This document shows, one piece after another, positions 25,801 to 34,523 of a stretch of DNA of 64,000 nucleotides. The position numbers and the translations under genes were made by a program. Origin of the DNA: a bacterium (lineage in GTDB: Bacteria; CLD3; SB21). The stretch spans positions 62,001 to 126,000 of the forward strand of contig JABWCP010000003.1 in NCBI GenBank assembly GCA_013360215.1. The letters run 5' to 3'. The notes under the pieces were generated by a model. It worked only from the letters and a program-made list of their open reading frames with translations. It was not told the origin of the DNA and ran no database searches. Position 1 is the first letter of the stretch, and each line of letters starts with the position of its first letter.

Positions 25801-28800
25801 GGTTACATCTACTGTCCAATATTGATCAAGTGCTTTAGAAGGCACAATAATATTCGGATTAGCACCAGATACAGCGCGAACAGCGATATTACCCGTACCA
25901 GTACGAGTTCCAAAAGTCATCACCGCAGGAAGATAATACGAACCGTAACCGATCGGGAAAGTAAACGATGCTACAACAGGTGCTGCTGCAAGATTTTTAA
26001 TAATCTGCGGACCACCTAATGCTCCTGTTTGAATAATACAACGGGAAGCACTAAATGAGCCCGAACCTGCGCTTACCGTTGCAGAAGTATCGATAGTCAG
26101 TGCATTACTACCGGTTAAAATAATGTTCCCATCATTTGACATTGTCAGTGAATTTTTTACAGTTACCGGTGTTTCTAATCTCAGATTTTGAGATGCCGCC
26201 TTAGTAAGAGTCAGGTTCCGGAAAGCAATGGCATTTGAACCACCTATCGTATCTGTAGCAGTTGTCCCAGTAAAAGTAATTGTATTCGCAGGCGTAGTCC
26301 ATGTACCAAAATTTCGCAACGATCCACCAATTTCAATATTATTCGTACCTATAGTAAATGTTCCGCTCTTGATGTAGAGCTTGTTACCTACGCCCCATTG
26401 AGTTGCTGATAAGATAACTGAACCTGTTCCGTTAACTATAACGTTGTATAGACGCATACGCATTTGACTACTAACCGTCTGTGTACCACTTCCATTTAAG
26501 ATTAGATCGCCCGAAAACGGAATAAAATTTGTACTATCAGCGCCGGTTCCTGTAAAAGTCAAGTTACCACCGACCGTCAGAGAATAGTTGTTTGAAGTCA
26601 AGCTGATACCGCAATCTTGATTAACGGTGAGATTTCCTTTTACGATGGTATTACCTGCTAACAATCTATTCGTTATTGCTGTTCCGCCGGCCCTAGTTAT
26701 TGATAAATTTCCATAGCCACCGCCGTTAGTGCCATTGAGTGCGCCAATCGTCTGAGCTCCGTTCATAATATACGACACCAAGCTCGTATTACTAAACGAG
26801 TACGTCGCGTAGTTTGAAGGAAAATTAGTAAGATTGCGAACAACAAGAGTCGTCGTAGCATCCATCGTAAATGATCCGCCTGATGTTGAACGATTAAGCG
26901 TAAATGTATTTAAGTCCAATGTATCGCCTGCGGACGTACCATCTATATATAAATTTCCTGATAATGCAACATTAGCTGTCAATATCTTTGCCTGTGTTCC
27001 GCTAATGATGAGCGAATGATAAGTCGTTTGAGCAGGTAGACTGTATCTTGTAGTTCCACCAAAATTTACTACACCGCCATCACTACCGACAAATCCCGCT
27101 GAAAGTGAGGGTAAATTGCTGCCAGAAGTGGTATGTATTGTACCTTTTCCAGTAACACCAGAGCCTAGCGAAATGGTCTGTGCACCCATGCTCAATGTCG
27201 CAGCTGAGTCTATTTGAAGGCTAGCTGCTTGAGACGAGCCTGTTAAGGTGACCGTATGATGATTTCGTATGACGACTGGGTTTGTTGAACCAGGAATATT
27301 ACCTCCACTCAATCCTTGCCCAACAACTGAGACAAAGGATGCCGAATCGCCAGACCAAGCGCTAGTACCAGAAAGAGCTGTCGCAGCGTCACTCCAATTC
27401 ATACTACCGCCAATCACTCCGGAATTCCAACTATAAAAAGTGACTGGATTACTAAAGGAATAACCAGCGGTAAACGAAGCACTTGATAAATTAGCAGAAG
27501 TTGCGTCTGTAAAATACGATGGAGTTGATCCAAAACGAACGCTATCTGTAACTCCAGCGGCCCAAGATGATCCGTTATATCTCTGTGGTAAGTAAGAGGA
27601 CTCCGTTCCAACGATATCCGATTCGTCATAGATATAAGTATGCAACAATGTCGGTGCGCTTGTAAAGCCAGATGTCGTCGTAACCCAATACATGCTTAGT
27701 GCCGAGGCTGCATTAGAGTTAGGGTGTGCACCGCCTACAACTTTTACATTGATTGTACCGGTACCGGGTGAGCCACTACTTATATCTATATTCGCAGGAA
27801 CATAATATCCTGAAATACCTATTGGAAAAAGCATTCCAGAGGTAGTTGTGTTGGGATACGAGCGGGTCACACCAAGCGAGGAGGTAGTGCTATCAATGAC
27901 AATCATACGCGTAGCGCTAAATGCAGCACCGGCACCCCCATCTTGGATTGCCGAAGCACTCGTGCTAAGAATGGTTAGCGATCCCTGGCCTATATTAAAG
28001 AGTCCATTACTAAGGCGTAAAGTATCTTCAATTGTTAGGCTTGCTCCGGTTGCCAAAGTTAGGCTTGCGTTCGCCGTGGTCTTACTGACCGCAACAACAC
28101 TAAGTCTTGCATTGCCTGTGATCGTCTGATTAAAATTATCCGTCGTCGTAAAAGTAAGTCGGTTATCATTTGTCGTCGCATCAAACACACCGGAAGAAAT
28201 TGTCAGATCACGAGCAATATTGAGATGTGTCCCAGATGCAAGGCGCACAGTATCGCTATTGGTATTACTGATAGTAAGCGAACGTAAATTTACCGTCCCG
28301 CCATAATTGAAAACTTGAGGACGAGTTTGGTTGGTTAATCCGCTTCCATTGAATATTAATACGGAATTACCTGTTGATTGTTGAGTCGTGTTAAAACCCA
28401 TGCTCAACGTACCATTTTGCCTTATAAAAGAACCCCCAATAACTAGATTATGTTGTTGCGCATTCAAACTTGCAAGACTACTCACATAGAATTGCCCACC
28501 GATATTTAATGTAAAATCATTCAAAACCGTGCAGTTCGTCGCGGCGGAATTGGATCCACCTATATTTGCCGTATAACTTGTACCAGCTCCAATGATAAGA
28601 TTCCAGAAAGGTGCATCAGAATGAACGACACAGTTAAAATTGCCTGTAAAATTAGAAGTGAGGATTTGAACTGTACCGCCACTCACACTGTAATTTGAAC
28701 CGACTAAAATCAACAAGCCTCTACCATTGCTTGAAGCGCCTCGACGGACAACGTTCAACGTACCGCCTGACATGGTAAATACGCCGGTAGTACTACGAAG

Positions 28801-31800
28801 TGTAAAATCGGATACACCATAAGCCGTACTATTGGCACTTTCAGCCTGATATCTTGATACACTCACAGTTCCTGCACTCTGCGTATAATTCAATGGTTGA
28901 ACATTAGCGGTCGGATCAGAAAGCGGTCTAATTTTCCCTGCAACAGTAAGCGTTCCTCCACTAACATTTATTGCTGGCACCACCCCCAAACCATTCGCAG
29001 TATCATAACTTATATCACATGTATTGGTACCTCCTGCGGAAACACCCACATTCACCGTACCATTTGAAATTTGCAAAGTTCCGTATAATTTCAAGCTGTT
29101 ACTTCCACTACTGTTATCCAACGTCAATGTTGCATTGGAATTGTCAACCCACAAACGGGCAGAGGCCGGTATCGTGTAGTCATTTCCAGTAGATATCGTA
29201 TAGGGAAAATTGAATGAACCAGCTAAACGCAGGGTGCCGCTTGTCAAAGTCAACGCTTTATTAACTGCGCTTACGGAACCGTTGATCGTAGGAGCATTCG
29301 TTAGATTTAGTGTCAAAACAGGGGTTTGCGACGTTCCTTTGTTTACAATAAGTCGGTTAAATGTCGTCGTTCCGGAGCCAGTGATAGCTGCGTCCGACGA
29401 ACCTGTAAAAGTAACATTGCAAACATTAGTACCATTGACCATGTTAAAAGTACCATTATTGATCAAACTATCTCCAATGGATAAAGCATGCGTGAGGCTT
29501 CCGGTAGATGAACCGATACTAATCGTACCTGAATTTTCGACATCGCCGGATACAGATATCGTTCTGGCGTTTAATGAACCTCGGAGCTGGAGAATGGCCG
29601 ATGCATGGGACACGCGTAGGTCACCGCCGATCGTAACATTACCCGATGCGCTACTATCAAAGTATACCGTCTGAGCTGCATTAAGCGTCATATTTCCTGA
29701 AATTGATAATGTCGTATTCGGCATCGTACGATCACCAGCACCCGAATTTGTTATTGTCAGATTATTGTAAGTTGTTGGGCTTGATGGTAACGTATACGAT
29801 CCAACACCTGAATAAGCAACCGTTCCACCTGAAGAACCCAAAAATGAACTCCAATCACCAGACGGGAATGTAGGTGGCGTCGATGTACTCGAACGCAATA
29901 TCAGCGTACCCGTACCTGATGAAACACCAAAATTAGATCCAGTAATTCCAGGGTTGATATCCAACTGTGCTCCAGACTGTATTTCCATACTTGCAGAAGT
30001 AAGGTTATTATTATTTACATAGACGATATGACCAGAACCAATCACAACAGGTCGGCTTGAGCCTGGAGTAGTTCCTGCAGCAGAGCCACCTACACCCGTA
30101 GTGGACCACGTGTTGGGGTCTGTCCAATTTCCGGTTTGACGTGAATAGTACGTCAAAACTGAACCAAAATCTGCCGGTTCACCTGCCGTATAATCACCTG
30201 TAATATAACTAACACCATTAAAATAGATGGTGTCTGTAGCATTACCATCGGATACGGCAGTTACGTCATTGATACGTGTCCAAGTCGTCGGTGTGTATTT
30301 AGCCGGGATATACGCGCTTTCCGTTCCACGTCCGGATTGATCTGCATCCACGTAAGCGAACTTGGAGTTCACAACCGGGGATGCGATTGTTGTTGACGCA
30401 ATCCAGTAATAAGCCAATTCCAAGTTAGTGGGGTCCGTAGTGACAGGATGCGCACTATTGATCGGCTTTAAAGTGACGTTACCAAGTACGGCCGCTGTCG
30501 TTAAATCAATAGTTGCCGGCGTATATTTACCTGATACACCAAATGGCCATGTAAACGAACCTGTGCTGCCGTATGGCTTAACCATGCCGTCGTCGGATGT
30601 GCTTCCGTTAGTTGTAATATAACGTGCAGGCGACGACGCACTGATATTGGTAAAAAACGGTGTCATTTTGCTGCCCATTGTGAGCGTATTAGCACCGATG
30701 TGCAAAATACGATCATCCGCAGCCGCCGAAGCTTCAAAAAGCAATGAATCATTGATAGTAAAATCGGACGCCGCTGTCACGGTTACATCGGTTCCTGAAA
30801 CGCCAAATATCGAAAGACGGTTGATCGTTCCCGAGCCGTCGCCGGTGATCGTATGTGTCGTGGCGCTATCCAAACGAATAAAGCCCGTACCACTATGCGT
30901 ACCATTAACACGTAAATTTCCAGATACGATGGCTTCAAAACCACCGTCGGCCAAGGTTGACCCCGACTCAATAACCAAACTATCTATAATACGGCCGGTT
31001 GTTGGTAAATTGGCATGCATGGTTAGTGTATTTCCGCTGGTCATATTGACCTTAAGATGTTTTTTACCTGTACCCGACCATTCACCGGCAGCTGTGTTTT
31101 TGCTTGTACCGATGTATTCGATCGTATAATCATTTCCGCCAAGATTATTGGATGCCGTCATAGTGCCTGCATCACGTTTAATCGTAGAGCCGCTGGCCAT
31201 AGTCAGATTGGAACCAGCCGCTAAGGTCGCCGACGTCAAAAGCAAAGTCCCGCGTACCGTTTGAGACGAATTCATCTGTTTGGTTCCGTTGCCGGAAATA
31301 GTAAGGTTTCCGAACTGAGCAGAACCACCGGCATCAACCACAGTTGTACCTGTGCTTGCACCATCATACATCACTGTACTAGTGGAAGCAAGAGTATAGG
31401 AATTGAACCCCTGAGGAAAATAATCAAAGTTCTGAACACTGCTGATACGTAATGTACCGGAGGAACCGATTTCCATACCAGCCACGCCTGATCCGTCATA
31501 ATCAATACGATTTCTATTTTGACGGAACTCACCGGCACGTATAACCAAACTATCATTCACTGTGAGCACCGAGTCATGCGAACCGCCGGAATTCTGAAGC
31601 GTAAGTGAAACATGACGGTTACTGCCGTTTGGGTTATTGATCAAGAATTTACCGTAAGGATTAGAACCTCCAAAATCAGCGAGGGTAATATCAAAACCAT
31701 CACTGGAACCGTCTTCAGAAGCACTACCATCGCCAAAGGATGTCGTTCCTTGAAATACTACATCAGTTACTTCATTAAGTGCTGTGGGTAAACCGGAAAG

Positions 31801-34176
31801 CTGATTCGCAGCTACAGTTGTTCCACCGACCGTAGCCTGCCCGTTCACCTGCAGCGCAACACCGGTTCCTGAGTACGGATTGGGGTTTACAAGCGTGATC
31901 GTGCCTCCTGTAAAGTTGACAACACCGCGTTGGAGTAATAAAATTGAATTTGTACCGGTCAGATCCTGGGAACCAGTAGGATTGATATACAGATTACCAC
32001 CGGACATTTCGAACCGCCCCGTGGGGTCTAGTAATGTGATACGGCCGTTGAGGTACAAAAGGCCGCTTCTGATTTCAAGTTTATTGTAGGCGTCTATTGC
32101 TGCCGTATCAAAGTTCGGAATATTATCGTTATCCGCCTGGATATTGACAACCGAATTACCATCGCCGACATAAACAGAACCGCCATCAACGATAAAAGCT
32201 GTTGTATCGCCCGGATCGGCCGTATTAAAAGTTATGGTGTTTGTACCGCTGCTCGCCACCAAGCCGATATTCAATGTACCACCCTGTACATATACAGAAT
32301 CGCCGGTATTCACAACAAGCGATCCGGTTACATTGATCTTTCCGCCGAACATATGAAGCTTTGATCCCCCGGCAAGCCCGTTTGCGTTTCCAATTAAACG
32401 CATATTGCTTTTATTGCCGCCGCCTACTTGCACATGACCATCGGAATACACATACATCTTATTCCCGGTGCCATCTAGATCAAACAAATTCAACGTCGTC
32501 GGCGTAGGCAATTCAGCAGCCAAATTAGGCGCTACAATAATACCCGCCGAACTGTCCGCCCCGGAACCGTCACCAACGTTTATTCGCACATTACTTGCAA
32601 CGTTAAACAAATTTCCGGCAGTAATAGACGTCAGGGACGGGTTTGCACACAAAACCAAATAGCCATCCTGAACATCTAATATTGAATTTCCAGTCATAAA
32701 AAAAGTCACATTTCCACCGGTAGCATTCACGGTATTGACATTCCGGCCAAACTCCAGTCGCCCGCCGCCTCGGATAATCAGCGTATCTGAACCGCCTGTA
32801 ACATTACCTAAGTTGATCCACGTCGGATTCGTACTCAAAACGTCCAAAGAATCTCCGACATAAACCGTTCCACCGTTTATATCTAACTTGAAAGGGACAT
32901 TAGCGGTCGCAGCTGTGATTTCGCCTTTAACATTAAATACTGTTGTCGAACCGGACACTAACAGGGACGGTGAGGCTCCCACAAATGTTTGGTCCGCCAC
33001 AAAATCACCCACTGTGTCCCTCCCTAAGAGAACCTGTGCACCATTTGTAAAACTATGTGCGCTTCCACCACGGAGAAAATATACCGTTCCTGCGGTCGTT
33101 CTGCCGTAGCCTAATCGAACTGTAGCTGCGTCAACGGTACCTGATACGGTAGTGGAAACGTTATTTCCAGACACCAAGCGCCCGGCATAAACTTGTGTGG
33201 AAGCCCCGGATATATTAAAAGAACCGCCATTATCAAACCGAATATCACCAAAAATACCATCATTACCTACGTACAAGCGACCACCGTTTGACATTGTCAA
33301 AGACGCGGAAGAGCCGCCGGATGCTAAACTTTGAAAAGCAGCCGTATTTGTACCTTGAGAAACGCGTACGATACCTCCATCTATAACCAAAGCTCCCGTC
33401 AGAGTCGCTGTAGTATTAGCGGTAGAATTAACTAATTTTACCACACCTTGTGGAACATGAACGCGAGCATTTACCCCGACTGTCACCGCGCCGTTACTGA
33501 AAATCGCCGTATCAGGATTTTGGTGACTGTATACACCGGATACAAAAATAGCCGCACCGGCTGTAGCCGCAGGATCAACACCTTGAGAAAAAGTCGAAGA
33601 ATGGTTGGCTATTGAATCCGTGGCAACTGTTTTGCTCATCACCAAGTTACGAAGATCAAACGTGCCGCTACCATAAATGCGAGAATGACCGGAGCCGTTA
33701 AAAGTCATAACTGTGTTACCTGACGCCGTCTCAAAATCCAACGTTCCGTCATTAAACAACATACCTGCAAGCTGAAGATCGCAACCGCCGTTGCCGGAAG
33801 TATCAGTCAAGGTAGAACCCGAATAAATATGAACCGAATCAACCACCGTCAAAATAACATTAGTGTTATTTGAAGACATATTGACTTTACCGTTGACGAT
33901 GCTCAATCCGCCGATTGTCGGAGATACCGCATTGATCGAAACCGTACGGAATGTACCCGCCGGAATGATCACGATGTCGGCCCCATCCGGGCTGTCATTG
34001 ACCGTGCTTTGGCCGGGATAGGTATTGGTACCGGGATTATTACCATCGCGGGTAATCACCCAGTTACCGCCGGTCGTCCATGTACCGGTCGCGTTTAATG
34101 TAAAAACGTCCTGCGCAACCACATTGGCCGCAACTGAAACCAACAACGCAATCACATGCAGTAGAGACTTTCTCAT
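22849..34176 (-). CDS. Giant T9SS-exported beta-helical surface protein
   Basis: About 3775 residues from ATG at 34174-34176 (AGGG 9 nt upstream; a longer in-frame start lacks this and would bury the signal peptide). The signal peptide is RKSLLHVIALLVSVAANVVAQ minus its Met. The body is Ser/Thr/Gly/Asn-rich with repeated short beta strands and G-x-L/T-x-I/V turns, a right-handed beta-helix pattern. Four related modules are visible; modules 2-4 open with a W-T-x-P-N-T-W-like segment at about residues 1345, 2250 and 2880. Modules close with a segment having FPIG..YYxPA, YWxx and a GTE-S/T-x-Y/L-x-P stretch. The C-terminus has a fibronectin-like part (WRTESETENAYWLIQRR) and a T9SS type A domain with YPNPFNPTT and ILGQEVTTLVD. 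A probable adhesin or surface-layer component, at 11.3 kb the largest gene here. Function is inferred from class. Confidence 0.88.
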   Translation of the reverse strand: MRKSLLHVIALLVSVAANVVAQDVFTLNATGTWTTGGNWVITRDGNNPGTNTYPGQSTVNDSPDGADIVIIPAGTFRTVSINAVSPTIGGLSIVNGKVNMSSNNTNVILTVVDSVHIYSGSTLTDTSGNGGCDLQLAGMLFNDGTLDFETASGNTVMTFNGSGHSRIYGSGTFDLRNLVMSKTVATDSIANHSSTFSQGVDPAATAGAAIFVSGVYSHQNPDTAIFSNGAVTVGVNARVHVPQGVVKLVNSTANTTATLTGALVIDGGIVRVSQGTNTAAFQSLASGGSSASLTMSNGGRLYVGNDGIFGDIRFDNGGSFNISGASTQVYAGRLVSGNNVSTTVSGTVDAATVRLGYGRTTAGTVYFLRGGSAHSFTNGAQVLLGRDTVGDFVADQTFVGASPSLLVSGSTTVFNVKGEITAATANVPFKLDINGGTVYVGDSLDVLSTNPTWINLGNVTGGSDTLIIRGGGRLEFGRNVNTVNATGGNVTFFMTGNSILDVQDGYLVLCANPSLTSITAGNLFNVASNVRINVGDGSGADSSAGIIVAPNLAAELPTPTTLNLFDLDGTGNKMYVYSDGHVQVGGGNKSNMRLIGNANGLAGGSKLHMFGGKINVTGSLVVNTGDSVYVQGGTLNIGLVASSGTNTITFNTADPGDTTAFIVDGGSVYVGDGNSVVNIQADNDNIPNFDTAAIDAYNKLEIRSGLLYLNGRITLLDPTGRFEMSGGNLYINPTGSQDLTGTNSILLLQRGVVNFTGGTITLVNPNPYSGTGVALQVNGQATVGGTTVAANQLSGLPTALNEVTDVVFQGTTSFGDGSASEDGSSDGFDITLADFGGSNPYGKFLINNPNGSNRHVSLTLQNSGGSHDSVLTVNDSLVIRAGEFRQNRNRIDYDGSGVAGMEIGSSGTLRISSVQNFDYFPQGFNSYTLASTSTVMYDGASTGTTVVDAGGSAQFGNLTISGNGTKQMNSSQTVRGTLLLTSATLAAGSNLTMASGSTIKRDAGTMTASNNLGGNDYTIEYIGTSKNTAAGEWSGTGKKHLKVNMTSGNTLTMHANLPTTGRIIDSLVIESGSTLADGGFEAIVSGNLRVNGTHSGTGFIRLDSATTHTITGDGSGTINRLSIFGVSGTDVTVTAASDFTINDSLLFEASAAADDRILHIGANTLTMGSKMTPFFTNISASSPARYITTNGSTSDDGMVKPYGSTGSFTWPFGVSGKYTPATIDLTTAAVLGNVTLKPINSAHPVTTDPTNLELAYYWIASTTIASPVVNSKFAYVDADQSGRGTESAYIPAKYTPTTWTRINDVTAVSDGNATDTIYFNGVSYITGDYTAGEPADFGSVLTYYSRQTGNWTDPNTWSTTGVGGSAAGTTPGSSRPVVIGSGHIVYVNNNNLTSASMEIQSGAQLDINPGITGSNFGVSSGTGTLILRSSTSTPPTFPSGDWSSFLGSSGGTVAYSGVGSYTLPSSPTTYNNLTITNSGAGDRTMPNTTLSISGNMTLNAAQTVYFDSSASGNVTIGGDLRVSHASAILQLRGSLNARTISVSGDVENSGTISIGSSTGSLTHALSIGDSLINNGTFNMVNGTNVCNVTFTGSSDAAITGSGTTTFNRLIVNKGTSQTPVLTLNLTNAPTINGSVSAVNKALTLTSGTLRLAGSFNFPYTISTGNDYTIPASARLWVDNSNATLTLDNSSGSNSLKLYGTLQISNGTVNVGVSAGGTNTCDISYDTANGLGVVPAINVSGGTLTVAGKIRPLSDPTANVQPLNYTQSAGTVSVSRYQAESANSTAYGVSDFTLRSTTGVFTMSGGTLNVVRRGASSNGRGLLILVGSNYSVSGGTVQILTSNFTGNFNCVVHSDAPFWNLIIGAGTSYTANIGGSNSAATNCTVLNDFTLNIGGQFYVSSLASLNAQQHNLVIGGSFIRQNGTLSMGFNTTQQSTGNSVLIFNGSGLTNQTRPQVFNYGGTVNLRSLTISNTNSDTVRLASGTHLNIARDLTISSGVFDATTNDNRLTFTTTDNFNQTITGNARLSVVAVSKTTANASLTLATGASLTIEDTLRLSNGLFNIGQGSLTILSTSASAIQDGGAGAAFSATRMIVIDSTTSSLGVTRSYPNTTTSGMLFPIGISGYYVPANIDISSGSPGTGTINVKVVGGAHPNSNAASALSMYWVTTTSGFTSAPTLLHTYIYDESDIVGTESSYLPQRYNGSSWAAGVTDSVRFGSTPSYFTDATSANLSSASFTAGYSFSNPVTFYSWNSGVIGGSMNWSDAATALSGTSAWSGDSASFVSVVGQGLSGGNIPGSTNPVVIRNHHTVTLTGSSQAASLQIDSAATLSMGAQTISLGSGVTGKGTIHTTSGSNLPSLSAGFVGSDGGVVNFGGTTRYSLPAQTTYHSLIISGTQAKILTANVALSGNLYIDGTSAGDTLDLNTFTLNRSTSGGSFTMDATTTLVVRNLTNFPSNYATYSFSNTSLVSYIMNGAQTIGALNGTNGGGYGNLSITRAGGTAITNRLLAGNTIVKGNLTVNQDCGISLTSNNYSLTVGGNLTFTGTGADSTNFIPFSGDLILNGSGTQTVSSQMRMRLYNVIVNGTGSVILSATQWGVGNKLYIKSGTFTIGTNNIEIGGSLRNFGTWTTPANTITFTGTTATDTIGGSNAIAFRNLTLTKAASQNLRLETPVTVKNSLTMSNDGNIILTGSNALTIDTSATVSAGSGSFSASRCIIQTGALGGPQIIKNLAAAPVVASFTFPIGYGSYYLPAVMTFGTRTGTGNIAVRAVSGANPNIIVPSKALDQYWTVDVTSFTNVKLLQSFYYNNAEAQGTETNYVPRYWAGSSPWLTPSNGFESSAGDVFGHQDSMTFTPGTYEWVPGEASAFNPPLYSRTAAAANSDTASWTNPNTWTANSDGSGAAAGTVPDNTVPVTILSGHGVKTVTNSDASTSLTLNGRLTIDSTTGNNFGEIDGAGTLILKRGSFPTYTVLGSDFFTVGTGGTVIYAGVNASYTLPASPTDYNNLVIDSGGTKTLAGYTTVNSLTVGAASTLGQATTLATNNNTIEIKDDYELNGSFTHGTGTVYFNGSTGSQSLGANSVAATLNFHHLIFDNNTAKTLGKPITTTGNLTITSSASIITQSSNDITVAGNWLNNGLSTVLSTTTGDVIFNSTTAAQSLTGSTNFADLTISKTGQVITLNDSIRVTGDLSITGGTLALANESMSINGNISNAGSITHSSGTVHFTGNSTQTLNGAGSASLNNVTVNGSSNTVAANANYDVTGNLRVVAGTFAPSASDAYYNVDSLIVHSGGTFDGANLTATWLSGSFRNHGTLTALADTTVFRATAAGLTVTGGPTFENLRIIDSGRVTLSSNTSVSDELQLVGGFIVTGSNSLILTKTATDPVTGGDSLSFVDGNVVITWPASQTYVARTFPTGNALYRFFRPIEIAASTDATPPTVRTSLAHSSANAGTLNGGLVKVSDIRYHTVTRTAGNDFTGSDLTARLVYARRAISDFASVEANLRVARSTDFSTWDNIGGVGVDTLESATTDGDTAGYILSNATSLAGLNSPTYFTLGTTTFDNSLPVELAYFRATTTDGQIRVEWRTESETENAYWLIQRREVNDEEAEHYRSTGKLSNANAQYQTVSSIEGQGTKASATDYNYLDKSAETGKMYAYRISDVGYDGTVTAHNVVVVSMDMPRTFALKSNYPNPFNPTTTIRYELPVSAKVTIKVYNILGQEVTTLVDADQTSGFQKVVWNGLNKYNQQVASGVYIYRMIAVSKDGKQSFTQTKKMMMLK

Positions 34177-34523
34177 ACTGGAATTCCCTAAGGTTTTAGG
34201 TTGATATATTAAATTTTTAATTCTTTTCAGAACGGGTTTTGATCTCATCAAAAGAATTGACGGATACACTTTTATTCATAATGTCATAATATTAAAATAA
34301 TTAGCTCACATTGTCAAATATTTTTGTAAGTAATTTTGCCGACCCAAATGACACGGGCATACAGCATGTTTTTACAAGCTTTTGACAAAACGGTCATGTT
34401 TTGTTTAAAAAAACAAGATGTTAATAAACTTTCAGGATTTAGTATAAAATACGTAGATATACGTGAAGGAGTAAAATACTACTTTTTCATCTATGGCTTT
34501 ATCGATTTTACAAAGATACGCCA
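34177..34523. other. Intergenic region between feoB and the giant gene
   Basis: 347 bp, AT-rich, no ORF supported. It holds the promoter of the giant gene (34289-34317) with a roughly 105-nt leader, and a 7-bp inverted repeat ACAAAAC-GGTCAT-GTTTTGT at 34385-34404 that could help end the feoB transcript. Nothing else recognised. Confidence 0.6.
34289..34317 (-). promoter_or_regulatory. Promoter of the giant surface-protein gene
   Basis: Minus-strand TTGACA (34312-34317), 17-bp spacer, TAATAT (34289-34294). The same -35/spacer/-10 combination precedes the bacilliredoxin gene. The predicted leader is about 105 nt. Confidence 0.65.

Noticed and set aside
22849-34176. The giant gene as an assembly artefact or decayed gene
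   Set aside because: The frame is continuous, has a signal peptide, a promoter and a good T9SS end, and is followed by a clean terminator.
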